Positions 19,052 through 29,530 of a stretch of DNA of 64,000 bases are shown here, one piece after another; the stretch's first letter is position 1, and each line of letters starts with the position of its first letter. The notes below the pieces were generated by a model. The model worked only from the letters and a program-made list of their open reading frames with translations. It searched no databases and had not been told where the DNA came from. This DNA comes from an uncultured Blastocatellia bacterium (GTDB lineage: Bacteria; Acidobacteriota; Blastocatellia; HR10): positions 124,001-188,000 of the forward strand of contig CALHAI010000003.1 in assembly GCA_937934295.1 (NCBI GenBank), written 5' to 3'. A program made the translations under genes and the position numbers.

Positions 19052-19315
19052 ATGGCTGATGCGGAGCGCGAATGCGTCATTAACACCTGGGCCGACGGGT
19101 TCGAGCGGAACGCCGACCTCAATGCTGTTCGTGCCCTCGCCCAGAAGTACCGTGCTGGCGGTGGCGTGCCTGCTACCGGCGGGCCGCCGTCAACCGGGCC
19201 TATCGTGCCAACTCACCTTAGGCAGGTTCGGTACAAGCCCCTCGGCACGAGCCGTGGGGTGGTTGACCGCTCAGCTCGCTTCACTCAGCGTCGTTTAACG
19301 CACCCACGGCAATAG
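19052..19315 (+). pseudogene. Possible degraded C-terminal fragment of an IS605-type OrfB/TnpB
   Basis: DGFERNADLNAVRALAQKY resembles the TnpB zinc-finger tail (CGFxxxADLNAAxNIA); cysteines lost; no upstream RuvC-like ORF. Confidence 0.35.
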
Positions 19316-19342
19316 CGGCCACTGACCTGGGAGCAGCCAATC

Positions 19343-19423
19343 GTGACCAGAAGTGGTCACTACAAGCGCCACAAGCAAGGTGGCGACTCCCAGGCACTCG
19401 TTTATGCCCCTGCCGAGCATAAA
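19343..19423. repeat. Cluster of three perfect hairpins
   Basis: GTGACCA-gaag-TGGTCAC (19343-19360); CGCCAC-aagcaag-GTGGCG (19367-19385); TTTATGC-ccctgccga-GCATAAA (19401-19423). Confidence 0.7.
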
Positions 19424-19479
19424 GGAGAAAAAGTTCGGCTGAGAAGGATGCCTTTGCAGTGAGGTTGCCCAAGGGGAGA

Positions 19480-19896
19480 TCAAAAGATGCGTTTGAAGGC
19501 TTTCCCGGTAGCTTTGCTGGCTTTTCCAACGGCCTTCCCGGCAGCCTTGCCGCCCTTGGCCGTCGCTTTGCCGGCTTCGATCGCTCCTGTAGCGGTCGCT
19601 TCACCGGCTGACGTCGTCCCCTTCCTCGTCGCCTGAGCCGTTGCTTTCCCCGCTGTGGTGCTTGCTCGTGCTGCCTCCTCCGCTCCGGTGCCGGCAGCTT
19701 TCGCTGCGACCGTACCTGCCTGCGCAGTAGCTTCGCCCGTGGCTTGGGCGCCCGTGCTGATCCCCTTCGTGGCGGCGTTTCGTTTTTGCTGCGCCTGATT
19801 CTCCACGGGGCTTATGAGCCGGAGGGGGAGTCCCACGCCCACAGCGTGGCTGCCAAAGACGAAACTCACAAGGGCGATTCGCCCTCTCCAGCGCAT
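19480..19896 (-). CDS. Putative exported Ala/Gly/Lys/Thr-rich low-complexity protein
   Basis: Signal-peptide-like N-terminus, then degenerate repeats (AGKATAQATRKGTTSAGEATATGAIEAGKATAKGGKAAGKAVGKASKATGKAFKRIF). Confidence 0.5.
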   Translation of the reverse strand: MRWRGRIALVSFVFGSHAVGVGLPLRLISPVENQAQQKRNAATKGISTGAQATGEATAQAGTVAAKAAGTGAEEAARASTTAGKATAQATRKGTTSAGEATATGAIEAGKATAKGGKAAGKAVGKASKATGKAFKRIF

Positions 19897-19976
19897 TGTT
19901 TACTTCCTTCCGGTCATGTGGCAGAATTGAAACTTCCAAACGCTACTCGGCAGCAGTGTGCCAGATGCGAGAGAGG

Positions 19977-21077
19977 ATGTCAAGAATTCGCTCGAACGAT
20001 CGGACGCCACGTCGCGCGGCTTGGCCTCGGCGATTTCTGATCTCCGGGATCCTCATCGGCGTGGGGATCTGTCTCTCCGGGATCTTCGCGCAGAGGCCGA
20101 AGCCCGGTGAGGAGCCTCTTGTCGAGCTGCGCTCCGATCTCGTCTCCTTTACCGTTTCGGTCGTCGGTCCCCATGGGGAGAGCTTACGCCATCTCACGCG
20201 CGAAGATTTCCTCGTATACGAGGACGGGGAGCGGCAGCAGATCTCGCATTTCGCCACGGTGGAGGCTCCAGTGGACATCGTCCTGCTTCTGGACACAAGC
20301 GGTAGCATGCGTGGTGAGCTGAAGAGGGTCCAGCGCGCGGCGGCGCGGTTCATTGAGCGGATGCGCCCGCAGGATCGCATCGCCATCGTTGAGTTCAACC
20401 GCGAGGCGATCCTTCATCAAGATTTCACGCAGCAGCGGAAGCGAGCGATCGGCGCTCTGCGAGATTTGAAAGCGGATTCGGCGACGGCTTTTTATGACGC
20501 ACTCGCTGTCGTCGCCGACGAGTTGCTGCGCTCGGCGTCCGAGCGGAAGGCGATCGTCGCGCTCACCGACGGCGTGGATTCGGCGAGCTTCTACGATTTC
20601 TCCGAAGCGGCAAAGCGACTGGAGCATACCGCCGTCGCCGTGTACTTCATCGAGCTGGACACCGAAGCGTTCGTGATCGAAGGCATACGGCGTGGGGAAC
20701 TCACGCTCTCGCCAGCGCAGTTAGAGCGGTATCGGAGGGCATATCGTCCGCAGGATCCTCCGTTTCGGTATCGCAATCCCTTCTTCTTCACGGAAGGGGA
20801 GCTGGTCCAGATCACACGCGGGCTCTATCGTCTGGCTCGACAGGAGCTGCGGCAGCTGGCCGAGCGGACCGGTGGGCACGTCTATCCGCTGCGGCAGCTC
20901 TCGCAACTGGACGAGGTGTACGCGAAAATTCAGGCTGAGCTGGGGACGCTCTACAGCATCGGTTACTATCCGAGCCGCCAGGAACGGGATGGCCGCTGGC
21001 GCTCACTGCGTGTGGAGGTCACCGTCGCCGGCGCTCGCGTGCATGCCCGATCCGGATATTGGGCGCCCTTGAGGTGA
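19977..21077 (+). CDS. VWFA-domain protein (acidobacterial TIGR03436-like)
   Basis: VSFTVSVVGPHGESLRHLTREDFLVYEDGERQQISHF followed by MIDAS VLLLDTSGSMRG and GYYPSRQERDGRWRSLRVEV. Confidence 0.88.
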   Translation: MSRIRSNDRTPRRAAWPRRFLISGILIGVGICLSGIFAQRPKPGEEPLVELRSDLVSFTVSVVGPHGESLRHLTREDFLVYEDGERQQISHFATVEAPVDIVLLLDTSGSMRGELKRVQRAAARFIERMRPQDRIAIVEFNREAILHQDFTQQRKRAIGALRDLKADSATAFYDALAVVADELLRSASERKAIVALTDGVDSASFYDFSEAAKRLEHTAVAVYFIELDTEAFVIEGIRRGELTLSPAQLERYRRAYRPQDPPFRYRNPFFFTEGELVQITRGLYRLARQELRQLAERTGGHVYPLRQLSQLDEVYAKIQAELGTLYSIGYYPSRQERDGRWRSLRVEVTVAGARVHARSGYWAPLR

Positions 21078-21083
21078 AGTCCT

Positions 21084-22394
21084 ATGAGAGACCAATGGCG
21101 ATTTTCCGCAATCCTCGTATTCCTCGTACTGGAGGCGGTGGCTCGGACATTCGCTTCCGTTTCTCCGGAGACATCGCGTCTCGCTCAAGAGCTGTTGGTG
21201 AGCGAACCAATCGTGGGCGATGTGACGGCGGACCGCGCGCTTATCTGGGCGCGGGCGAACCGAGAGGCGATCCTCCGGGTCGAATATGGGATGGAAGCCG
21301 AACTGGCGACGGCTCAATTCACGGAGCCTGTCCGACTCTCTCCAGATCGAGATTTCACGGCCAAGGTCTCGCTCGATGGACTCAGACCGCATACCCGGTA
21401 TTTCTATCGCCTCCACGTGCAAGACCCTACAGACCCCTCACGCAAGTCGGTCAGCTCGATCGGAGAGTTTCTGACGGCGCCTGAGGAAGACGAATGGGCG
21501 GCGCTCACGTTCGCCTACAGTGGGGATGCGGGTGAGGCATATCAACCGTTCCAACTCTTTGACGCCGTCCGCGCGCAGCGTCCCGATTTCTTCCTCTTCC
21601 TTGGCGATACGATCTACGCCGATCAAGGTCCGGGACCAGCGGCGAAGACCCTCGCAGAGTATCGCTTGAAGTATCAGGGGAATCGAAAGGACGCGGCCTT
21701 TCAGCGGCTGGCGCGCGAGACGTCGTTTTACGTCATCTGGGACGATCACGAGATCGCCAACAACGCCAACCGTACGCATCCGCGTCTTCTCCCCGCGCGT
21801 CGAGCATTCCTCGAATATTGGCCGATTCGTGAAGATGCGGCGGACGGAACGCGGCTCTATCGCTCGTTTCGGTGGGGACGCGCCGCTGAACTCTTCTTGC
21901 TCGATTGTCGCCAATATCGAAGCCCGCAGGCGGAGCGAGATGGACCCGCGAAGACCATGCTCGGGGCCGAGCAGAAGGCGTGGCTGAAAGCGGCACTGCT
22001 CGCCTCTCCGGCCGCCTTCAAGTTCATCGCCACGACCGTCCCCTTGAAATATCACACGCGCGATTCTTGGGAGGGGTATCGGACCGAGCGACGGGAGCTT
22101 TTGGAGTTCATTCGCACGTATGGCATCGCGAACGTGATCTTCTTGGCCGCCGACGTCCATTACGCGGCCGTGTTGCGTCATGTCGAGGGCATCATCGAGA
22201 TCGTCGCCGGACCGATCGCTCAGTTCCCTTCGCCGATCGCATTCGTCGGGCGTCGACCTGAAGTCGAGTTCGTGGCGACGAACATGTACACTTATGCCCT
22301 CGTGCGCGTACTCCTGGAGGATAGCGAGCCACGCGCAGAGATTTCGATCTTCAATGCTGCGGGAAAGCGCCTGCACACGACGCGCGTGCCATGA
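21084..22394 (+). CDS. Alkaline phosphatase D (PhoD)-family protein
   Basis: VGDVTADRALIWARAN; FLFLGDTIYADQG; VIWDDHEIANNANR; FLAADVHYAAV. Confidence 0.88.
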   Translation: MRDQWRFSAILVFLVLEAVARTFASVSPETSRLAQELLVSEPIVGDVTADRALIWARANREAILRVEYGMEAELATAQFTEPVRLSPDRDFTAKVSLDGLRPHTRYFYRLHVQDPTDPSRKSVSSIGEFLTAPEEDEWAALTFAYSGDAGEAYQPFQLFDAVRAQRPDFFLFLGDTIYADQGPGPAAKTLAEYRLKYQGNRKDAAFQRLARETSFYVIWDDHEIANNANRTHPRLLPARRAFLEYWPIREDAADGTRLYRSFRWGRAAELFLLDCRQYRSPQAERDGPAKTMLGAEQKAWLKAALLASPAAFKFIATTVPLKYHTRDSWEGYRTERRELLEFIRTYGIANVIFLAADVHYAAVLRHVEGIIEIVAGPIAQFPSPIAFVGRRPEVEFVATNMYTYALVRVLLEDSEPRAEISIFNAAGKRLHTTRVP

Positions 22395-22493
22395 GCCGAT
22401 CTCAGCCACATGGGACACCTCGATCTTCCCGGAGTCGGTCTTTCGCGTGACTCCGCCGCGCGATGCCGGGCATTTCGGTTCACGTGGGGAGAG

Positions 22494-22706
22494 TTAGCGG
22501 CCGCGCGCCCTCTCTTTGGAGGCCTTCAGCGGATCTTTGAATCCGGTCTCTTGCTTCTTGCCGTTGGCCGAGCAATCGTGTTCGGCGGCGCGTTGTCGGT
22601 AGTAGGCCTCCTTATCCACCCCTTTCGAGATATAGGCAACGACGGTGAATGCTGCAAAACACTTAGGACAGATGAGCCGAATCGGCTTGGCTGCTGTGCG
22701 CGCCAT
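22494..22706 (-). CDS. Small hypothetical protein with CPKC motif
   Basis: MARTAAKPIRLICPKCFAAFTVVAYISKG...; RBS-like gaaggag upstream. Confidence 0.5.
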   Translation of the reverse strand: MARTAAKPIRLICPKCFAAFTVVAYISKGVDKEAYYRQRAAEHDCSANGKKQETGFKDPLKASKERARGR

Positions 22707-22898
22707 GACGACTCCCTCCTTATGCGACTGGATTCGGTGACGACGTCGGTCGTCACAAAAGGCGAAAAGGTTGCCAGAAGAAGCTGAGGAAGTCAATGGC
22801 GTGCGGTGGTTCACTTGGGCGCGGCGCAACAGCGAATTGACAAACGGGCGGGGAGCCCATACCCTTATTGCTCATGAGCGAAAGGTGGAGCGAGCGCG

Positions 22899-23645
22899 AT
22901 GGGCGAGGAGCGCTATCGGATTGGTGAGCCGCCAGAGACTTTGAGTGTTCCCCCGCAGAGTGAGGACCCGTGCGCGCGCGCGGGAGATGAAGCGAGTCTC
23001 TCCGCCATTGGGGTCGAAGGCGAGACGCACCGTTGGCCGGAGTCGGTCCTCTGGAGAGGGAGCGCCCCGGAAGATGGCTCTCGGACGAGAGCAGCGTCGG
23101 AGGCGCGAGCACCGCGGGATTGGGCCGCGCTCGGGCGAGAGATTCGCGCCTTCTTGCGCGATCTCGCCCTCACGGTGCTCATCGCGATTGTGATCGTCGC
23201 CTTCGTGGTCCAGCCGGTGCGCGTCGAGGGGACGAGCATGTTGCCGCGCTTGCATGACGGCGAGCGCATCTTCGTGAACAAGTTCATCTACAAGTTCGAG
23301 CCGATCCGGCGCGGCGACATCGTCGTCTTCTGGTACCCGAACGATCCGTCGAAGTCGTTCATCAAACGGGTGATCGGGCTGCCCGGCGAGACGGTCTCCA
23401 TTCGCCGCGGCGTCGTCTACATCAATGGGGAACCCTTGCTGGAGCCCTATTTGGATCCGAATCTTCACACTCGCGAAGAGAACATGCCGCCCATGTACGT
23501 GCGCGCGCATTACTATTTCGTCATGGGAGACAACCGCGATTCGAGCAACGATAGCCGACAATGGGGGCTCGTGCCGGAGAAGTACATCTACGGGAAGGCC
23601 GTCTTCCGCTATTGGCCGCTCAGCAATATTGGCCGATTACGATAA
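22899..23645 (+). CDS. lepB: Signal peptidase I
   Basis: [48 protein letters not shown] (Ser/Lys dyad), [16 protein letters not shown]. Confidence 0.95.
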   Translation: MGEERYRIGEPPETLSVPPQSEDPCARAGDEASLSAIGVEGETHRWPESVLWRGSAPEDGSRTRAASEARAPRDWAALGREIRAFLRDLALTVLIAIVIVAFVVQPVRVEGTSMLPRLHDGERIFVNKFIYKFEPIRRGDIVVFWYPNDPSKSFIKRVIGLPGETVSIRRGVVYINGEPLLEPYLDPNLHTREENMPPMYVRAHYYFVMGDNRDSSNDSRQWGLVPEKYIYGKAVFRYWPLSNIGRLR

Positions 23646-23651
23646 TCCCGC

Positions 23652-24506
23652 ATGTCCCGCGTGATCCGAACCGCCGGTGAGCTTCTGTATGCCCCGTCGC
23701 GGGCGTTCATGCGCCCTATTCAGTGGGCGGAGATTGGGGGAGGGACTCTGTTGGCCCTCGCCGTCACGATGCTCTACGAGAGCAAGCTCACGGGGGTGTT
23801 CGAGCCGGTGCGCTACATGCTGAGCGCGCGCGGACATTGGGATACCGTGTCCGTGCGCTACCTTTTGAGCGCATTGCGCGAAGCGGCGCGAGAGGGTCTC
23901 GGGTGGCTCGTCGTGCTGGGGATGGTCTTCGTCCCCCTCCTCCTCCTTTTCGGGAACGCGTTCTCGGTGCGGAAGCCGTTGCTTGTGCTCTGGCGGGAAC
24001 ACTACCGGCAGATGTTAGGGGCTGCAGTGTACGGGTGGACGATGGCCCACGGCGTGATGACCCTGCCGGTTTTCCTCGTGCTGCCGGAAGGGGTGCCGCG
24101 GTACGAAGTGGCGCTGGGCATCGCCGCGCTTCCGCCTTTCGCCTTCTTCATGGGGATCGCCTTGCGAGAGGTCTTCCCGATGTCGCTCGTTCGGACGCTG
24201 GCGGTTCTCCTTCCGGCTTTGGTCTCGCTGGCGGCGGCACCTGTGGTGGGCAAAGCGTTCGTCCTCGTAGCGGCGTCGCCCGTGCTCGTGCTCATCGGGC
24301 ATCAGCTTTTGATGCCCTATTTGCATCATGCCTGTGCAGTAGCGCGATCCTCCAGAGAGAGGAGCTCACCGGCGAACTCCCACCAGGTGGAGGCCACGGG
24401 AGAGGGCAAACGGCCTCGCGCGGAGGACGACCAGGAGAAATCGGCTGAGGCCTCATGCGCTGAGAGCCGATCGTCGGCGGTATCAACTCTTCGATTGAGG
24501 AGAGCT
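23652..24506 (+). CDS. Yip1-like membrane protein region, in frame with and without a stop before carA
   Basis: Multi-TM N-terminal part of the 661-aa ORF 23652..25637; no in-frame stop before the CarA start at 24507. Confidence 0.5.
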
Positions 24507-25637
24507 ATGGAGGCGATTCTCGCGCTCGAAGATGGGACGGTCTATCGCGGGGAAGCCTTCGGCGCAGAAGGCGAACGCACGGGAGAGATCGTCTTCAATA
24601 CCTCGATGACGGGGTACCAGGAGATTTTGACCGATCCCTCCTATGCCGGGCAGATCGTCGTTATGACGTATCCGCACATCGGCAATTATGGGGTCAACTC
24701 GGCAGACATCGAGTCGCGGCGTCCGTTCGTTGAAGGCTTCGTCGTGCGCGAATATTCCCGGGCATTCAGCAATTGTCGCGCTGAGGCGAGTTTGGAGGAT
24801 TATCTGAAACATTACGGCATCGTCGGCATCGCCGAGATCGATACGCGAGCCGTAGTGCGACACATTCGGGAGCGAGGAGCGATGCGCGCCTGTCTCTCGA
24901 CGGAGACGCTTGACGCCGAGGAAGCCGTGCGGCGGGCGCGCATGGCCCCTCCGATGCTCGGCCTCGACCTGGCGAGTCGCGTGACGTGCGAGCACCCGTA
25001 TGTGTGGAACGAATGGGCGGCTCGGGTGGATCCGGCGAATGCTTCCAGGACGGCGTCGGCGACGCACTTCCACGTCGTAGCGTACGATTTCGGCATCAAG
25101 TTCAATATCCTGCGGCACCTGGCCGCGCGCGGCTGCTGGGTGACGGTCGTGCCGGCGCACACCTCGGCCGAGGACGTGCTCGCGTTGAAGCCGGATGGCG
25201 TCTTCCTCTCCAATGGGCCGGGCGACCCGGAGCCCCTCACCGGCGTCGTGGCGAACATCCAACGCTTGATCGGGCGGCTTCCCATCTTCGGTATCTGCTT
25301 GGGGCATCAACTGCTTGGGCTCGCCTTCGGCGGACGCACCTATAAGTTGAAATTCGGTCACCGGGGAGGGAATCAACCGGTGAAGAATCTTCAGACTGGG
25401 CGCGTGGAGATCACGGCGCATAATCACGGATTCGCCGTCGCGGCGGAGACGCTTCCGCCGGAGATCGAGCCAACGCATATCAATCTGAACGATGGGACGC
25501 TCGAAGGCATGCGCCATCGCGAGTTGCCGATCTTCTCCGTCCAATACCATCCGGAGGCTTCGCCCGGCCCTCACGATGCGCTCTACCTCTTCGATGAGTT
25601 CATTCGGGTGATGGAGCAGCACCGGCGCGAACACTGA
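24507..25637 (+). CDS. carA: Carbamoyl-phosphate synthase small subunit
   Basis: [61 protein letters not shown]; internal ATG 24507 has RBS gaggag. Confidence 0.93.
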   Translation: MEAILALEDGTVYRGEAFGAEGERTGEIVFNTSMTGYQEILTDPSYAGQIVVMTYPHIGNYGVNSADIESRRPFVEGFVVREYSRAFSNCRAEASLEDYLKHYGIVGIAEIDTRAVVRHIRERGAMRACLSTETLDAEEAVRRARMAPPMLGLDLASRVTCEHPYVWNEWAARVDPANASRTASATHFHVVAYDFGIKFNILRHLAARGCWVTVVPAHTSAEDVLALKPDGVFLSNGPGDPEPLTGVVANIQRLIGRLPIFGICLGHQLLGLAFGGRTYKLKFGHRGGNQPVKNLQTGRVEITAHNHGFAVAAETLPPEIEPTHINLNDGTLEGMRHRELPIFSVQYHPEASPGPHDALYLFDEFIRVMEQHRREH

Positions 25638-25649
25638 GCGCTGTGAGGA

Positions 25650-26279
25650 TCATCGCGCCATGATGTGCAGGGTGAGCGAGAACGCTTCCGACGAACGCGC
25701 GCGACGCAACGAGGTGAACGTGAGCGTGAGACGAGCTGGCGCGTGGCGCGGACCGAGCCCTCCGGCGAGGGCGAGAAAAAGCACGCCCCGCCGCGTCTCG
25801 CCGGGAGCGAGCGCGGGCGCGAAGGCAAAGGCGATCTCCGCGAAAGCGCGCTCCAGCTGCTCGCGCGACGCGATCCGATAGGCCGTGACGTCATAGTAGT
25901 CGAAGAGCTGGCGTAGCGCCTGCTTGGGCGAACGTACGAGGAGGCGATTCCCGCCCTCATCGGCGGCCTCCACGCGCACGCGGCGAAGTTCAATCGGTGC
26001 ATCGCCGCGATTCCTCATCTCCAGATAGACCGGCAGAAGCCCCGCCAGCAGCAGATTCGCTCGAAAGACTTCCAATTGCGCTTCTTCATCCGCGAGCGCG
26101 GTCGCGCGAATCGCCAGATCCGGTGTCTCCGCTTCTCCGCGAGGGCTTCCCTCAGGGATGCGAATCTGCGTGGGGACACGAAACGGTAGAGTGCAGGCCG
26201 GAAGCAGTCCGCACAAGTTCGCAAGCGCCCACAGGGCGAAGGCTCTCAGCAGGAGAGGATGCTTCCGCCCGCTGCTCAT
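25650..26279 (-). CDS. Hypothetical exported/lipoprotein-like protein
   Basis: N-terminal hydrophobic segment ending LLPAC; beta-rich remainder; overlaps upstream gene. Confidence 0.5.
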   Translation of the reverse strand: MSSGRKHPLLLRAFALWALANLCGLLPACTLPFRVPTQIRIPEGSPRGEAETPDLAIRATALADEEAQLEVFRANLLLAGLLPVYLEMRNRGDAPIELRRVRVEAADEGGNRLLVRSPKQALRQLFDYYDVTAYRIASREQLERAFAEIAFAFAPALAPGETRRGVLFLALAGGLGPRHAPARLTLTFTSLRRARSSEAFSLTLHIMAR

Positions 26280-26947
26280 ACGATACTTTCGACCACGCGC
26301 TTCAAGTCCGCTCGATGAGGGATGAGGAGATTTCCGGCCTCGAAAGCGATCACGCGCTCGGCCAGCAGCTTCGCCAAAGCCTCTCGCACAGCTTCCTCGG
26401 AGAGTCCGGTCATCTGCATCAGGGCGCGAGCCGTCAACTTCACCGGGACGAGCGTGCGCTTGTCGAGCGTGGGCACACCATACTCCTCAGCGAGCTGCCA
26501 CAGCACGCGGGCCAGGCGCGGTCGAGGGGCCGTCTCGAGCAATCGCGAGATTGGGATGGCAAAGTCCAAGTTGCCGCCTTCACCCGGAAGGCTCATCGTC
26601 ACGGGGCGCGTGACGTGCTCATCCAAGGCCCGACGCTCCACCGTCTTCACCGCCACATCCTCCACGGCTTCGAGCACGAATTCCCGAGGTCCGCCGTGAA
26701 GCTCACCGAAGAGATCGTTCGGGCCGAGCATCGCGATCGTCTTCTCCTCACCCGTGGGACTCACGCGAAGGATCCGCAGCCGTCCGGCGCTCATCAGATA
26801 GACGTAGTCGCGCGCTTCCTCGGGGAAATAGAGATATAGCCCTCGCCGGATGAAATCTATGGGCCAGGCGAGCGCCGAGAGCGCGCGCGCGAGATCAGCG
26901 CCCCAGGCACTGGAGGTCACAAACCAGACGGCGTTGAGCGTGAGCAT
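26276..26947 (-). CDS. Crp/Fnr-family transcriptional regulator
   Basis: cNMP-binding-like region ([36 protein letters not shown]) and C-terminal wHTH ([30 protein letters not shown]). Confidence 0.8.
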   Translation of the reverse strand: MLTLNAVWFVTSSAWGADLARALSALAWPIDFIRRGLYLYFPEEARDYVYLMSAGRLRILRVSPTGEEKTIAMLGPNDLFGELHGGPREFVLEAVEDVAVKTVERRALDEHVTRPVTMSLPGEGGNLDFAIPISRLLETAPRPRLARVLWQLAEEYGVPTLDKRTLVPVKLTARALMQMTGLSEEAVREALAKLLAERVIAFEAGNLLIPHRADLKRVVESIV

Positions 26948-27061
26948 GAGAAGGAGATCATACGCGAGACTTCCCAAAGAGGGAAGAGGTGCGATAAGAT
27001 AACCTGGCTTTGGTGCAGTTCGCGAAGCGGTGCCATATCCATAAGAGATCGTGGGGGACGT

Positions 27062-27571
27062 ATGAGCGCAGGCGAGCGGGAGAGGCATCCTCTTGTGGGC
27101 GTCATCATGGGGAGTCGGTCGGATTGGGAGACGATGCGCGGCGCGGTGGAGGTCTTACGGCAGTTGGACATCCCTCATGAGGTGCGCATCGTCTCAGCGC
27201 ATCGGACGCCCGATTTGATGTTCGAGTATGCCGAGACGGCGCGCGCGCGGGGATTGGAGGTCATCATCGCCGGGGCCGGAGGCGCGGCGCATCTGCCGGG
27301 AATGACGGCATCAAAGACGATTCTCCCCGTCATTGGTGTGCCTGTCCCGTCGCGGGCACTCGATGGGCTCGATTCGCTGCTTTCGATTGTTCAAATGCCG
27401 GCCGGCGTGCCGGTGGCGACCGTCGCCATCGGGAACGCGAAGAACGCGGGGTTGATGGCGGCGCGCATCCTGGCCATCAAGTATCCGGATGTCGCGGAAC
27501 GGCTCACCGCCTACGTGGAGGCGATGAAGGACGAAGTCTTGCGGATGAGCATCGGGGAGGACTTGGCATGA
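27062..27571 (+). CDS. purE: 5-(carboxyamino)imidazole ribonucleotide mutase
   Basis: [42 protein letters not shown]. Confidence 0.95.
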   Translation: MSAGERERHPLVGVIMGSRSDWETMRGAVEVLRQLDIPHEVRIVSAHRTPDLMFEYAETARARGLEVIIAGAGGAAHLPGMTASKTILPVIGVPVPSRALDGLDSLLSIVQMPAGVPVATVAIGNAKNAGLMAARILAIKYPDVAERLTAYVEAMKDEVLRMSIGEDLA

Positions 27572-28728
27572 CGGTCATCGAGCCCGGGTGCACTCTTGGC
27601 ATTCTCGGTGGGGGGCAATTGGGGCGCATGCTCGCGCTGGAGGCGAAGCGCATGGGCTATCGCGTGATCACATTGGATCCGGAGCTGGACGCCCCCTGTG
27701 GTCAGGTCGCCGACGCGCAGATCGTGGCCCGGTATGACGATCAGGAAGCCGTCGCGCAGCTCGGTGACCGGAGCGACGTCCTGACCTATGAGTTCGAGAA
27801 TGTGCCGGCCGCGTCGGTTCAATGGCTCGAGGCGGAGGGCCGACGCGTCCATCCCTCGAGTGCCGTCCTCACCATCACGCAAAATCGGTGGCGCGAGAAG
27901 ATGTTCGTCGCCAATCTGGGCATCGGCGTCCCACGTTTTCGAGCCATCGCTTCGGTGGAGGATGGCGAGCAAGCGGCTCGCGAGATCGGGTTCCCCGCTC
28001 TGCTCAAACTGATCTCCGGCGGATATGATGGAAAAGGACAAGCGCTCGTCCGAACGCCAGCGGAAGCGCGGGAGGCGCTCTGTCGATGGGGCATTTCTGA
28101 AGACGTGAGCGCCGAGCCGCGAGCCATCTGGGAGCAATGGGTACCTTTCGTCAAAGAGGTGAGCATGATTGGGGTTCGGGATGAGCGGGGAACGGTCCTC
28201 ACATATCCGCTCGTCGAGAACACGCATGTGGACAATATCTTGGACACCTCGATCGTCCCGGCTCGCGTCGCCCCAGAGGTGGAGGAGGAGGCGCAGCGCA
28301 TTGTTCGAGCGATCGGGGAGCACCTGGGCATCGTCGGTGTCTATTGCGTCGAGATGTTCCTGCTTGAGGACGGTCGTCTACTCGTCAATGAGATCGCTCC
28401 GCGACCTCATAATTCCGGGCATTATACGCTCGACGCCTGCGTAGTCTCTCAGTTCGAGAATCACGTGCGGGCGATCTGTGGATTGCCCATTGCTCCGCCG
28501 CAGCTTCGCTCAGCGGCGATTATGGTCAACGTGCTCGGGGATGGAAGTGGCCATCGGTTGATCGGCGTGGAGCGGATCCTCGAAGATCCGCGCGTCCGCC
28601 TGCATCTCTATGGGAAGAGAGACGCTCGTCGCAAGCGGAAGATGGGCCATGTGACCATCTTGGTCGAAGACGTCTCTGAAGCTCTGGCGCTGGCTCACCG
28701 CGTGCGCCAACACCTTCGGTGGGGATGA
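27568..28728 (+). CDS. purK: 5-(carboxyamino)imidazole ribonucleotide synthase
   Basis: [24 protein letters not shown]-grasp core; [18 protein letters not shown]; overlaps purE. Confidence 0.95.
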   Translation: MTVIEPGCTLGILGGGQLGRMLALEAKRMGYRVITLDPELDAPCGQVADAQIVARYDDQEAVAQLGDRSDVLTYEFENVPAASVQWLEAEGRRVHPSSAVLTITQNRWREKMFVANLGIGVPRFRAIASVEDGEQAAREIGFPALLKLISGGYDGKGQALVRTPAEAREALCRWGISEDVSAEPRAIWEQWVPFVKEVSMIGVRDERGTVLTYPLVENTHVDNILDTSIVPARVAPEVEEEAQRIVRAIGEHLGIVGVYCVEMFLLEDGRLLVNEIAPRPHNSGHYTLDACVVSQFENHVRAICGLPIAPPQLRSAAIMVNVLGDGSGHRLIGVERILEDPRVRLHLYGKRDARRKRKMGHVTILVEDVSEALALAHRVRQHLRWG

Positions 28729-28736
28729 GCGAATCC

Positions 28737-29384
28737 TCATGCAGAGTGTGCGCGCGAGATTCGGGACGTGGCGCTCTTGATCGCCACACCGAGGATGTGC
28801 GGGGCGACCAAGGGGAAGGGGAGCGAGAGCCGGTGTACGAACACGCGCTCGAATCCGGCGGCCTCGATGATCCGATCCGTCTCCCGATCCGGATGGCACC
28901 CATCGGCGAGCCGTTTCCACAGCGGGCCTAGGCGTTCCTGCCATCGGCGGAGACACGTCCCCTGAGGAGCCGCGACGTGCTCGATGAAGAGAAATCGTCC
29001 GCCCGGGACGAGCACGCGAAGAATCTCACGGAGCGCGCCTTCGGGGTCTGGGACCGTGCAGAGCACGTGCGTGCTGATGACCGCGTCCACGCTCTCATCG
29101 TCGAGCTCGAGCTGCTCAGCTCGCCCACTGAGGAGCATCGCGTTCACGCCCAATCGCTCGACCTCAGCCCTCAGATACCGATGCATGAAAGGATTCGGTT
29201 CAACGCCGATCCAGTGCACGCATGAGGAGTAATACCGAAGGTTCGGTCCCGTCCCCGGCCCGATCTCCAGGACGCGTCCGCAAAGCCCGGCGAAGAGCTT
29301 CTCCTTGTAGGGCCGCAGGTGGGCATCCACATACGGACTGGCGTGCGCCATCACCCACGCGTGCCAGCGCTTGGTCCATCCCAT
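28737..29384 (-). CDS. Class I SAM-dependent methyltransferase
   Basis: VLEIGPGTGPNLRYY; VLCTVPDPEGALREILRVLVPGGRFLFIEH. Confidence 0.85.
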   Translation of the reverse strand: MGWTKRWHAWVMAHASPYVDAHLRPYKEKLFAGLCGRVLEIGPGTGPNLRYYSSCVHWIGVEPNPFMHRYLRAEVERLGVNAMLLSGRAEQLELDDESVDAVISTHVLCTVPDPEGALREILRVLVPGGRFLFIEHVAAPQGTCLRRWQERLGPLWKRLADGCHPDRETDRIIEAAGFERVFVHRLSLPFPLVAPHILGVAIKSATSRISRAHSA

Positions 29385-29530
29385 GACCACGCCACATTGT
29401 ATCACACCGTCGCGCGAGAGGGCGGTGGGCGAGCTGCCGCGCGCCAAGACCTTAGATCTCCGCTCCGCGTTGTGAAAATCGGTGATGGGAGGATAAAATT
29501 GCTTCTTGCATCTCACCGAGAGGAGGCGCA

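Noticed and set aside
26970-26986. CTTCCC-aaaga-GGGAAG dyad upstream of the Crp-like gene
   Set aside because: Short (6 bp) and likely to occur by chance; no second copy or promoter context recognised.
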